The notes beneath the pieces were generated by a model. That model was given only the letters and a program-made list of their open reading frames with translations, made no database searches and was not told the origin of the DNA. The position numbers and the translations under genes were made by a program. A stretch of 34,493 nt of DNA, from NCBI GenBank assembly GCA_964521025.1, contig CAZFPK010000038.1, positions 1-34,493 on the forward strand. The letters are read 5' to 3'. Source of the stretch: DRTC01 sp964521025 (GTDB taxonomy: Bacteria > Cloacimonadota > Cloacimonadia > Cloacimonadales > TCS61). Positions 7,089-15,700 of the stretch are shown here, one piece after another. The first letter of the stretch is position 1, and each line of letters opens with the position of its first letter.

Positions 7089-9157
7089 TACCAGAACTCC
7101 TCCTTCCCGTCGGTAACACGGAATCTTTTTATGCAGCTCTTGAAGGCGGAGCAGACGCCATATATCTCGGTCTAAGAAAATTCAATGCGCGGGTCAGAGC
7201 GAAAAATTTTGCTTTAAATCAATTACAATCGATTCTCAAGGAATCCAAAAAAAATAAGATAAAAGTTTATTTAACTCTCAACACTCTCCTCAAAAATCAA
7301 GAACTTCCGGAACTGCTCGATACTCTTTTTATCCTTTCTCAAACTACAATTTCAGCGATCATCATCCAGGATTGGGGAGTATATTTATTGATCAAAAAAT
7401 TCTTTCCAAAACTAAAAATTCATGCCAGCACACAAATGAAAACTCATAACTCGATTGGAACGGAATTCCTTTTGGAAAAAGGATTCGAGCGAGTTATTCT
7501 CGCGCGTGAACTTATATTTTCGGAATTAACAGAGATCAGCAGGAAAACAAAGATCGAACTGGAAATTTTTACTCATGGTGCTTTGTGTTATTCTTTTTCG
7601 GGGATGTGTTTGTTCAGCAGTTTTTTAGGAGGAATGAGTGCGAATCGCGGGCAATGCAAACAACCTTGCCGCAGGATTTATCATTCTTCCGATTATGCAA
7701 ATTATTTCTTTAGTTTGAAAGACCTGCAATTGATAGAAATATTACCAAAAATCCAAAAATTAAATATCAAAACTCTAAAAATCGAAGGCAGGATGAAATC
7801 AGCAGAATATGTTTATAATGTCGCCCGTGCATACAGGATGGCACTCGACTATCCGGATACAATCGAAGCAGCAAAAGAGATTCTGAAATATGATTTTGGG
7901 AGGGAAAAAACCTCCTATTTTTTAGGGAAAAATAATTCCCGGTCGATTACGGAAAATCCCTATTTGGGAATATTTATCGGAGAAATCTCGAAATGTTCCA
8001 AAAATGAGTTTTCTTTTAAGTCCCTTCATCCGTTGTCAGTTAGAAACCGGATCAGGATCCTTCCCGAAAGCGGAGAAAATACCCGGATAATAAAGATAAA
8101 GGAGTTCAAGAAGGAAACAGGAGACAGGACACAGGAGACAGGAGATAGGAAAGAAATCGGGGAGAAAGTTACGCTCGAGTTCGAAAATAATTTTAAAAAA
8201 GGAGACAAGGTTTTTCTAATCGGACTGGCAGAAAAGATGTTCAAGAACAAATTTAGTTTGGAAGGAAAGAAACTCAGATTGCATTTTCCCGCACAAAAAA
8301 GGAAAAATATTTTAATGAAAATCGGCTCTAGGAAAACTTTAAGACATGAACAACTCTTTGTTCGCATTAATTCACGGAATTGGCTACGAAAGATATTTTT
8401 TGATAAAATCGATTTTTTAATAATAAACCTAACGGAAGATGAATGGCGGGATATCAATCTGAGAAGTCCATTCATCAAAACCAATATTCAGAAAATGATC
8501 ATCGAACTGCCGAAATTCATCGCGGAAAATGACCTGATTTTTTATAAACAAATGTGCTTGAACTTTTACCGGGATGGAATTACGAATTTTATGTTGAACC
8601 ACATTTCTCAACGGAAGGTCATCCCGAACTATAAAAATATTAAAGTCTATACAAATGAAAATGTTTATGTTCTGAACGATGCTGCGATTCAATTCCTGAA
8701 AGAAGAAAATATTGTAGCATATATTTATCCTCTGGAAAACGATTTTTCAAACCTGGTTACCGGTAAAGACAGGAAGGGAATCGTTCCTCTTTTCTTTTAT
8801 CCGGAACTGTTTTATTCCAGAATGCCGGTACTTCTTCACCACGAAGACACGAAGTCGCAAATTTTTGAATTTGATAATTTTGAGAAAGTAGATACAAACA
8901 CACAAAGTTTTCGAGATAAAGATTATAATTACCGGAAAATCGAGCGGGATGAAATCACGGTTGTTGTTCCTGAAAAGCCGGTATCTTTTCTTCACCTTAA
9001 AGAAAAAATCTATGAAAAAGGATTTCGTCGTTTTCTTCTGAATTTTTCTCATACCAAACCATCGCAAAGAACTTTTAACAGGATTTTGAAAAAATATTCG
9101 AATTCCAAGCCGGAACAACCTTGTTTTACATTTAATTTTAAAGAAGGTTTGAAATAA
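7085..9157 (+). CDS. U32 family protein, RlhA-like (23S rRNA hydroxylation type)
   Basis: This 690-aa protein opens with 'PELLLPVGNTESFYAALEGGADAIYLGL', the classic U32 TIM-barrel start. It has the iron-sulfur ligand set C168, C175, C191 and C195 in 'HGALCYSFSGMC' and 'NRGQCKQPCR', then 'LKIEGRMKSAEYV'. U32 proteins were named peptidases, but the studied bacterial members act in RNA hydroxylation (RlhA on 23S rRNA, TrhP on tRNA) or ubiquinone hydroxylation. The length with a long C-terminal region fits RlhA better than the short forms, but the exact substrate is unproved. Two unrelated intergenic-type repeats sit inside the reading frame (8112-8150 and 8837-8854), adding 'KETGDRTQETGDRKE' and 'HHEDTK' without breaking it. 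Start ATG 7085 overlaps the previous stop. Confidence 0.88.
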   Translation: MIPELLLPVGNTESFYAALEGGADAIYLGLRKFNARVRAKNFALNQLQSILKESKKNKIKVYLTLNTLLKNQELPELLDTLFILSQTTISAIIIQDWGVYLLIKKFFPKLKIHASTQMKTHNSIGTEFLLEKGFERVILARELIFSELTEISRKTKIELEIFTHGALCYSFSGMCLFSSFLGGMSANRGQCKQPCRRIYHSSDYANYFFSLKDLQLIEILPKIQKLNIKTLKIEGRMKSAEYVYNVARAYRMALDYPDTIEAAKEILKYDFGREKTSYFLGKNNSRSITENPYLGIFIGEISKCSKNEFSFKSLHPLSVRNRIRILPESGENTRIIKIKEFKKETGDRTQETGDRKEIGEKVTLEFENNFKKGDKVFLIGLAEKMFKNKFSLEGKKLRLHFPAQKRKNILMKIGSRKTLRHEQLFVRINSRNWLRKIFFDKIDFLIINLTEDEWRDINLRSPFIKTNIQKMIIELPKFIAENDLIFYKQMCLNFYRDGITNFMLNHISQRKVIPNYKNIKVYTNENVYVLNDAAIQFLKEENIVAYIYPLENDFSNLVTGKDRKGIVPLFFYPELFYSRMPVLLHHEDTKSQIFEFDNFEKVDTNTQSFRDKDYNYRKIERDEITVVVPEKPVSFLHLKEKIYEKGFRRFLLNFSHTKPSQRTFNRILKKYSNSKPEQPCFTFNFKEGLK
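8112..8150. repeat. GGAGACAG minisatellite-like repeat inside the U32 gene
   Basis: About 39 bases made of variants of the 8-mer GGAGACAG, encoding roughly residues 343-357 with two 'ETGDR' units. The same kind of sequence in reverse forms the C-terminus of the CorC-type gene near 32755-32788 ('KETGDRK'). Confidence 0.8.
8837..8854. repeat. CACCACGAAGACACGAAG dispersed repeat inside the U32 gene
   Basis: An 18-bp piece of the 'accacgaag-acacgaag' family that otherwise appears between genes here (related pieces at 5555-5573 and 26430-26459). It is translated as 'HHEDTK' within the C-terminal region. Confidence 0.65.
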
Positions 9158-9244
9158 TTTTTATTTAAAGTTTCAGTAACCCCATCGTCCCGACGGTTTA
9201 TTCAACCGAGATAATGAGGATCCAGAATATATTAAGAGGAACAG

Positions 9245-10090
9245 ATGAAAAAGTTACAAATTTTTATATTCATTATTTTGATCCAGGTTGGTTGTCAAAC
9301 AGGGAAAATTGGCAGGATTCAAATCGAGTATGAAAAAGATGTTCAAAAAATATTTGAAATCCGGGATAAAGTAAAAGAAATTCATCCATTCTTGAAAGAA
9401 GTATTCCCAATCGCGATCGTAGAAGATGATTCCTACTATATTTTTGATGTGGATTCCACCGGAAAAAAATATGTCTTTGTTAAAAAAGAACCAACCTTAA
9501 GACCGATACCAAAAGGAATCAGAGCAGCTTATCCGCTGGCTTGTTATGAGAATAAGATTGCCTGTGTAATATCCCCTGAAATTTTTGCACCTCTCGAAGG
9601 TTATGTTACCATTTTCCACGAATTTATGCATTGTTCTCAATTCCAGGTTTGTGAACAAAAACTTAAACAAAATTTGAAAATAAACTTGGAAGCAGTGAAA
9701 AATAAGAATTATATGTGGGAACTGAATTTTCCTTTTCCTTATGAAGATAAAAAATTTACGGAAATATATTCTTTATTTCTGAAAGCATCAGAAGAAAATA
9801 ATACCAAAGATATTATCAAATCGCGTAAACTCTTAAAGCAGACTTTGAGCAAAGATAATTATGAATATATGGTCTGGCAGGAATGGAAAGAAGGATTTGC
9901 TCGCTTTTTTGAAAATCGAATCAGGAGAAAACTCGAACTCGAAGAAAATTTTTACGGACTGGAAAAACCATATCACAGGATCTCATTTTATGAAGGAGGT
10001 TCTAAATTTATCGGTTTTTTGAGCAAAGAAGAATCGGAATTATTGGTAGATATTGAAAATTTATTTTATCGGATGTTCAACATTGAATAA
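9245..10090 (+). CDS. Lipoprotein with HExxH metallopeptidase-like motif
   Basis: This 281-aa protein has a lipoprotein signal ending in 'ILIQVGC' (C17 would be lipidated). The core shows 'VTIFHEFMHCSQF', an HExxH zinc motif (H125, E126, H129), and about 90 residues later 'WKEGFARFFENRIRR'. There E216 could be the third ligand, as in gluzincin-like families with an 'EGFAR' segment. That suggests a membrane-anchored zinc protease of unknown substrate. I recognise no named family, and the activity is inferred from the motif only. 'AAGAGGAACAG' upstream is a good ribosome site. It follows the U32 gene by 87 bases and may share its transcript. Confidence 0.72.
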   Translation: MKKLQIFIFIILIQVGCQTGKIGRIQIEYEKDVQKIFEIRDKVKEIHPFLKEVFPIAIVEDDSYYIFDVDSTGKKYVFVKKEPTLRPIPKGIRAAYPLACYENKIACVISPEIFAPLEGYVTIFHEFMHCSQFQVCEQKLKQNLKINLEAVKNKNYMWELNFPFPYEDKKFTEIYSLFLKASEENNTKDIIKSRKLLKQTLSKDNYEYMVWQEWKEGFARFFENRIRRKLELEENFYGLEKPYHRISFYEGGSKFIGFLSKEESELLVDIENLFYRMFNIE

Positions 10091-10252
10091 CTCAAATTTC
10101 GCAGTTATTAGAAACATTATCATATCTGAATAAATGAATTTGAATAAGAACTATCAATCTCGTATAACTCATCATAGCCTAGAAAATTATACTGATTTTA
10201 TAGTTTTACTCTTTCGAATCTAAAAAAGTTCGCAAAAACCATTGAACCGATT

Positions 10253-10294
10253 ATGAAAAATCTTTTTATACTTCTTTTCATCACAATGAATTAA
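10253..10294 (+). other. 13-codon signal-peptide-like ORF, possible gene remnant
   Basis: An ATG is followed by MKNLFILLFITMN and then a stop, looking like the front of a secreted-protein gene that ends at once. It lies in the 221-base gap before the alkyltransferase-like gene, which otherwise shows nothing recognisable. It may be a relic of a deleted gene, a leader peptide or chance. Confidence 0.2.
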
Positions 10295-10311
10295 TTCTTA
10301 GGAAATTCAAA

Positions 10312-10644
10312 ATGAAACAAAAAAGTGAATTATATGAAAGAATATTTTCTATTACAAAATCGATTCCTTCAGGAAAAGTTGCGACTTACGGACAAATCGC
10401 TAAAATAGTAGGTTGTTCTCCAAGAGTTGCCGGATATGCTATGCATTCCGTATCGCAGGAAGATGAAGTTCCCTGGTTTCGTGTAATTAACAGCAAAGGA
10501 AAAATAAGTTTCCCGGAAGGGTCGGAAGGTTACGACGAACAGCGAGCGATCCTGGAAGCGGAAGGAATTGTTTTTGATGAGAAAGGAAAGATAGATTTGA
10601 CAAAATTTGGGTGGGAAACTAATTTGGAAAATGTTTTCAATTAA
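10312..10644 (+). CDS. Alkyltransferase-like (Atl/MGMT-like) DNA-binding protein
   Basis: This 110-aa protein has the C-terminal DNA-binding fold of O6-alkylguanine-DNA alkyltransferase: 'IPSGKVATYGQIAKIVGCSPRVAGYAM' is the recognition helix with the Arg finger. The active-site motif PCHRV is replaced by 'PWFRVI' (W55). A Trp in place of the Cys defines Atl proteins (YbaZ, Atl1), which bind O6-alkylguanine and pass the lesion to nucleotide excision repair without removing the alkyl group. Here the His is also changed to Phe. It opens a probably accessory block that includes DNA-modifying genes. Confidence in the family is high; the repair role is taken from studied members. Confidence 0.93.
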   Translation: MKQKSELYERIFSITKSIPSGKVATYGQIAKIVGCSPRVAGYAMHSVSQEDEVPWFRVINSKGKISFPEGSEGYDEQRAILEAEGIVFDEKGKIDLTKFGWETNLENVFN

Positions 10645-10709
10645 TGGATAAATCAGATGTTAATTCCAAAGGGATAAAATGGAAGCAGGAAGATTTGTAT
10701 GATGTATAA
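10644..10709 (+). CDS. Possible 21-aa ORF coupled to the Atl gene
   Basis: The start overlaps the Atl stop as TAATG and encodes MDKSDVNSKGIKWKQEDLYDV. Overlap of this type is common for real coupled genes, but the product is tiny and unrecognised. It ends 18 bases before the pRiA4b ORF-3-like gene. It may be a remnant. Confidence 0.25.
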   Translation: MDKSDVNSKGIKWKQEDLYDV

Positions 10710-10727
10710 AAAAAAGGAGTATGAAAA

Positions 10728-11303
10728 ATGGCGAATAAAAAAGAAATCTATCAAATTAAGATTACTTTGAACAATTCCAAACCACCCATCTGGAGAAGAT
10801 TATTAGTAGAATCTAATGTAAAATTACCGGATTTGCATAAAATTATCCAGACGGTCATGGGTTGGACAAATTCACATTTACACCAATTTGAGAAAAACAG
10901 TCAATATTTCGGTGAACCTTATGAAGACGATTTCGGTAATATTGCCGATTATGCCGCTATTCGATTAAATAAATTTTTATTTGGCGCTGGAGATTACTGT
11001 TTTTATGAGTATGATTTTGGTGATGGCTGGAAACACAAAATATTGCTGGAGGAAATCTTACCTTTCGATAAAAAGCACAAATATCCGGTTTGCATCGAAG
11101 GAAAAAGAAATTGTCCCCCCGAAGATTGCGGTGGAATCTGGGGATATGATGATTTACTGGAAGTCATTAAAAATCCCAAACATCCGGATTATGAAGAAAT
11201 GAATGATTGGCTCGGAGATAGTTTTGATCCGGAATATTTCGATCTAAATAGAATTAATGAATTGCTGCAGCAGAAAAATTTTGGCTGTTATGGGATGTTT
11301 TGA
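10728..11303 (+). CDS. Plasmid pRiA4b ORF-3-like protein
   Basis: The 191-aa product matches the PRiA4_ORF3 family pattern: 'IYQIKITLNNSKPPIWRRLLV' at the start, 'LHKIIQTVMGWTNSHLHQF', 'YEYDFGDGWKHKILLE' in the middle, and 'CIEGKRNCPPEDCGGIWGYD' with clustered Cys, then 'HPDYEEMNDWLG' near the end. The family is common in bacteria and on mobile elements, and its biochemical role is not established. 'AAAAAGGAGTATGAAAA' before the ATG is a strong ribosome site. It stands 12 bases before the first of two 65-bp repeats that bracket the next gene. Confidence 0.92.
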   Translation: MANKKEIYQIKITLNNSKPPIWRRLLVESNVKLPDLHKIIQTVMGWTNSHLHQFEKNSQYFGEPYEDDFGNIADYAAIRLNKFLFGAGDYCFYEYDFGDGWKHKILLEEILPFDKKHKYPVCIEGKRNCPPEDCGGIWGYDDLLEVIKNPKHPDYEEMNDWLGDSFDPEYFDLNRINELLQQKNFGCYGMF

Positions 11304-11315
11304 TAATTCATTATC

Positions 11316-11380
11316 CCGACCAAAATGCAAACAATTGCAAAAAAGTCTTGACTATAATGCAATCCTTTGCATTTTGGTCG
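11316..11380. repeat. 65-bp flanking repeat, copy 1, with 14-bp inverted arms and promoter-like core
   Basis: This copy matches the copy at 12504-12568 at 50 of 65 positions without gaps, in the same direction. Its ends form a perfect 14-bp inverted repeat, CGACCAAAATGCAA (11317-11330) and TTGCATTTTGGTCG (11367-11380). A TATAAT at 11353-11358 sits between the arms, and the ATPase start codon (11382) lies one base after the second arm. Transcription from this -10 would give a very short leader starting in the right arm, so the repeat could be both promoter and operator. Confidence 0.88.
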
Positions 11381-11381
11381 C

Positions 11382-12500
11382 ATGAAAAGAATACAGAAAT
11401 TTATTATCAAAAAAGACCTTTCCAAAAAAATGGTCTTTATTGTCGGACCGCGACAGGTCGGTAAAACCTGGTTAGCAAAAGAAATCGCCAAAGATTTTTC
11501 CAATCCTCTTTATCTCAATTATGACCACCTTGAAGACAGAAAACTAATCCATAACGAAAATTGGTTACCAACTGTCGATCTACTCATTTTGGACGAAATC
11601 CATAAAATGAAAAAGTGGAAAAATTTCTTGAAAGGGATTTATGATACAAAATCGAAAAATTTGCAAATTATGGTAACCGGAAGCGCTCGACTCGATACTT
11701 TCCGGCAAAGCGGAGATTCATTAGCAGGACGATATTTCCTCCATCATTTATTACCATTCTCATATAAAGAATCTTCGGAAAGTAAGAAATTCACCATCGA
11801 CCATTTGCTCGAACGAGGAGGATTTCCCGAACCATTGCTGGCAGAAACATCCGAAGATGCGATCAGATGGAGAAACCAGTATGCTGAAAGTCTGATCAGG
11901 TTTGATATTTTAGATTTTGAGAAAATTCAGGATATTCGGGCAATTCAACTTCTGTTTCAACTGCTGCGATCAAGAGTCGGAAGTCCGATCTCTTATAAAA
12001 GTATATCGGAAGATATCGGGATTTCACCCAATTCGGTTAAGAAATATATTCATATTTTAGAAGCATTGTATATTGTTTTCAGGGTAACACCTTTTGCTCG
12101 AAATATCGCTCGCTCTTTGCAGAAAGAACCGAAACTGTATTTTTATGATATCGCTCTCGTACAAGGAGATGAAGGTGTGAAATTTGAAAATTTCGTCGCA
12201 GTTTCATTGCTTAAACATTTATCTTTTCTGCAGAATACGAAAGGTTTGATAACGCAATTGCATTATTTGCGCACAAAAGATGGTCGTGAAGTTGATTTTT
12301 GTCTAACAGAAAATGAACAGGCAAAATTAATGGTCGAAGTTAAACATTCCGCTAATACTGTCAGCCGGCATCTGCATTATTTTAATGAACATTTCAATAT
12401 TCCGGGAGTGCAGGTTGTGCGATTTTTAAGGAAGGAGAAGATGAGCGGTGAAATTCCCATCAGGAAAGTAGAGAATTTTTTGATGGAATTAGCGATTTGA
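11382..12500 (+). CDS. AAA ATPase with DUF4143 domain
   Basis: This 372-aa protein opens 'FIIKKDLSKKMVFIVGPRQVGKTWLA' (Walker A 22-29), has Walker B 'DLLILDEIHKMKKW' and 'MVTGSARLDTFRQSGDSLAGRY', and closes with the DUF4143 part. In that part 'GREVDFCLTENE' and 'LMVEVKHS' resemble a PD-(D/E)xK nuclease core. The family is large and spreads widely among bacteria and archaea; its function is not settled. I start at ATG 11382, because the frame opens five codons earlier only with a TTG inside the repeat. There is no SD, consistent with the very short leader predicted from the TATAAT at 11353. The gene is bracketed by two 65-bp direct repeats, which suggests it moved in as a unit. Confidence 0.9.
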   Translation: MKRIQKFIIKKDLSKKMVFIVGPRQVGKTWLAKEIAKDFSNPLYLNYDHLEDRKLIHNENWLPTVDLLILDEIHKMKKWKNFLKGIYDTKSKNLQIMVTGSARLDTFRQSGDSLAGRYFLHHLLPFSYKESSESKKFTIDHLLERGGFPEPLLAETSEDAIRWRNQYAESLIRFDILDFEKIQDIRAIQLLFQLLRSRVGSPISYKSISEDIGISPNSVKKYIHILEALYIVFRVTPFARNIARSLQKEPKLYFYDIALVQGDEGVKFENFVAVSLLKHLSFLQNTKGLITQLHYLRTKDGREVDFCLTENEQAKLMVEVKHSANTVSRHLHYFNEHFNIPGVQVVRFLRKEKMSGEIPIRKVENFLMELAI

Positions 12501-12503
12501 TTA

Positions 12504-12568
12504 CCGACCAAAACGCAAGCAATTGCAATAAAGTCACGACTATTTCGCAAAACCGTGCATAATAGTCG
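12504..12568. repeat. 65-bp flanking repeat, copy 2
   Basis: Second copy of the repeat, starting four bases after the ATPase stop and in the same direction as copy 1 (50 of 65 identical). Here the outer arms no longer pair fully, but an inner pair, CGACTATT (12537-12544) and AATAGTCG (12561-12568), forms a perfect 8-bp stem. The two copies thus keep palindromic character by different pairings. Confidence 0.88.
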
Positions 12569-12610
12569 AACTAAAACCTGGATAAATCGGAAAAAGTAGA
12601 TTTAAAAACT

Positions 12611-12632
12611 AACAAGATAGCATCTTGTTTTA
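12611..12632 (+). terminator. Small hairpin with T-run upstream of the restriction-modification gene
   Basis: AACAAGAT (12611-12618) pairs with ATCTTGTT (12622-12629) around AGC and is followed by TTT-A. It may be a weak terminator for the ATPase transcript. Confidence 0.4.
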
Positions 12633-12675
12633 CATACAAATATCTTAATGTAAGTTTCAGATGATTGAGAAACTT

Positions 12676-12706
12676 TTGACAAAAAAATCTCCAAAAAAAA
12701 TATGCT
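12676..12706 (+). promoter_or_regulatory. Likely promoter of the restriction-modification gene
   Basis: A perfect -35 TTGACA at 12676-12681 is followed by an A-rich spacer and TATGCT at 12701-12706 (19-base spacer; AATATG at 12699 would give 17). The predicted start is about 27 bases before ATG 12740. Confidence 0.5.
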
Positions 12707-12739
12707 CTCAATTATCTTTTGAACATTAAAGAGGAATTT

Positions 12740-15700
12740 ATGGACATTCATAAAGATAGAAAAATTCAAATCGATTTTTTGGAATTTCTCGGATTTAACC
12801 GGCAAATCTATAATCCAAATCTTTATTCCAAACAATATAAAGAACACCATGATTATGAGATCAGCGTCGATATTTCAAAAGAAAAAATCTTTTATCGGGA
12901 TGATGATAGATTAAATGTTAATGATGATAAAATCTGTCTTGGAGATACAACAACTTCTAATTTTTCCCATCCGGAAAACTTCGTTGTTCTGGAATGCGTA
13001 AACAGGTTACTTGAAAAAGGATATGAACCGAAAGATCTATTTCTGGAAAAAAGATGGAAACAAAGAAGAACCGAAAGTTTAAAGGCAGATATTCAGATTT
13101 CAGGTAGAGATGGAAAAGTTTTAATTATAATCGAATGTAAAACCTGGGGAAACGAATTTGAAAAGGAAAAAGGAAAGATGGAAGAAAACGGGGGACAACT
13201 TTTTTCTTATTTACAGCAGGATAAAAATGCTGAATTTCTCTGTCTTTATTCATCGAGATTCGAGTTTGATAAAATCCAATATGAAAATGCAATCGTAAAA
13301 ATACAAGATAGAAAAGAAGATCTGGAAGCATTTAAAAAAGGTGATGATTCTATAAAATTATATAAATTTGCCAACAATAAAACTGAACTTCATGAAGTCT
13401 GGAAGGAAACATTTTATCTTTATTTTCATTATAATGGAATTTTTGAGGATGATATAAATGCTTATGCTATCGAATTGAAACCTTTGAAAAAAAGAAATTT
13501 GAAAAAACTGAAAGAACCACAAAAAATATTCTATCAATTTCTCGAAATCCTGCGACACAACAATATTTCCGATAATGCCAATGCTTTCAATCGAATGCTG
13601 GCACTTTTTCTCTGTAAGATCGTGGATGAAGAAAAATCCAAAAATGATATTCTTGATTTTCAGGTGAAAGAAGGTGAGGATGATTTTGAGAAAATTCAGG
13701 ACAGACTGCAAAAATTATATCAAAAAGGAATGAGCCGGCATTTGCAGGAAAAGATCGTTTATTACGAAGATAAAGTGATCAAAGAAATTATCGATAAATA
13801 TCCTAAACAGACTCCTCTCGAAGAGATCGAACGCATTTTTAAAGAAATCAAATATTACACGAATAATGAATTTGCTTTTAAGGAAGTTCATAATAAAGAA
13901 TTATTCGAGCAAAATTCCAGAATCCTGAATGAAGTGATCAAACTCCTGCAAAATTATCAATTTCGATATACAAAAAAGCAGCAATTTCTGGGAGATTTTT
14001 TTGAATTGCTTTTGAATCACGGAGTAAAACAATCGGAAGGTCAATTCTTTACGCCGGTTCCGATCGTGCGTTTTATAATTCTTTCTCTGGTAATCGAGGA
14101 AATTATTTTTCTAAATCTCAAAAATGAAAAAGAGAATTTCCTTTCTAAAATATTAGATTATGCTTGTGGTTCCGGACATTTCTTAACGGAATCAATCGAC
14201 GAAGTGCAAAAAATTATACTGACTTTGGATAAAACCAAATATAATGATAAAATCAAAAAGCAGATTGAAAAACTTAAAAAATCTCCGGAATGGGCAAAAG
14301 AATGCATCTTTGGAATTGAAAAAGATTACAGGTTGGCACGAACCTCGCAAATTGCCTGCTTTCTGAATGGAGACGGAGATGCAAATATCATATTCAGTGA
14401 TGGTCTGGAAAATCACACGAGATTAAAAACCGATAAACAAAAATTCGATATTGTTATTGCCAATCCACCGTATTCAGTGAAAAGTTTTAAGAATTACCTG
14501 AATGTCGGAAAAAAAGAATTCGAGTTGTTTTCTCATCTAACCGAAAAGAGTAAAGAAATTGAAACTTTATTTATTGAAAGGACTAAACAAGTTTTGAAAC
14601 CGGGAGGAAAAGCAGGAATAATTCTACCTTCCTCTATCCTTTCAAATTCCGGAATTTATACCAGAGCAAGAGAAATTTTATTCAAATACTTTGAAATAAA
14701 AGCGATTGCGGAACTCGGCTCGAAAACTTTTATCGCTACCGGAACGAATACCGTCGTTTTATTCCTCAAAAGAAGGAACGACAACTTCCAGAAAGACAGG
14801 AAATATATCGCAGATGATTTGATCTTAAACAAAACGGAACGCAAAAGAGAACTCGATTTTATCGACAGCAAAAAACTTCTGATAAAATTTCTCGAAAAAA
14901 GAGAATTGGATTTTGAAGATTATCAGAGTTTTAACAAAAGAGAAGCAAACGACAAAATAAAACAAACCGAATTTTTTAAAGAATATCAAAATTGGTTTGA
15001 AAATCTTACGGAAACCAAAAACCTGAAAAAGAAGAAAACTTTTCAAAGCAAAACCAAAGATGAACAAAAGCAGGAACTCTCATCTTTATTTTTTGATAAA
15101 GCCCTGAACATCGAAAGAGACAAGTTTCTCTATTTTATGTTGTGCCTGCAAGACGGAGATTTTAGAGGAGATGAAAATTATTATCGCTCTTTAAAAACCA
15201 TAACTGTAAATATGGGCAATAAAATAGATGAACAAAAAGAATTTCTCGGTTATGAAATTATCGGTAGAAGAGGTGAGGAAGGATTACGAATTTACAAAGA
15301 CAAGAACGATAAAAATATGACAAAACTCTTTGATGATGATAATTATGAGAATCAGGAGAAAGCAAATTCCTATATTCGCAAATCATTTCTAAATTCACAA
15401 AACTTTGAAATCCATGATTCTTTAAAAGATAATATTAAATGGTTGAACCTGATCGATATGGTTAATTTTGAAGGTGTTCATTTTGAGAAACAGATCAATT
15501 TGAATGCTGAATCTGTGACGCAAATTGAGAGTAAATGGAAATTGGTGAAGTTAGGTGATTTGCTTAAGATCGATTGGGGAAATACTAATTTAACAAAGAA
15601 AATTTATAAAAAGAATGGATACAAGGTTTACAGTGCAACAGGTCAAGATGGTTTTACTGATTTCTACGAACATGACGGAAGTGCTATTATTTTGTCCGCT

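Noticed and set aside
7085..9157. Collagenase or peptidase function from the U32 name
   Set aside because: The four-Cys cluster and overall form match the hydroxylation-type U32 proteins; no peptidase site is visible.
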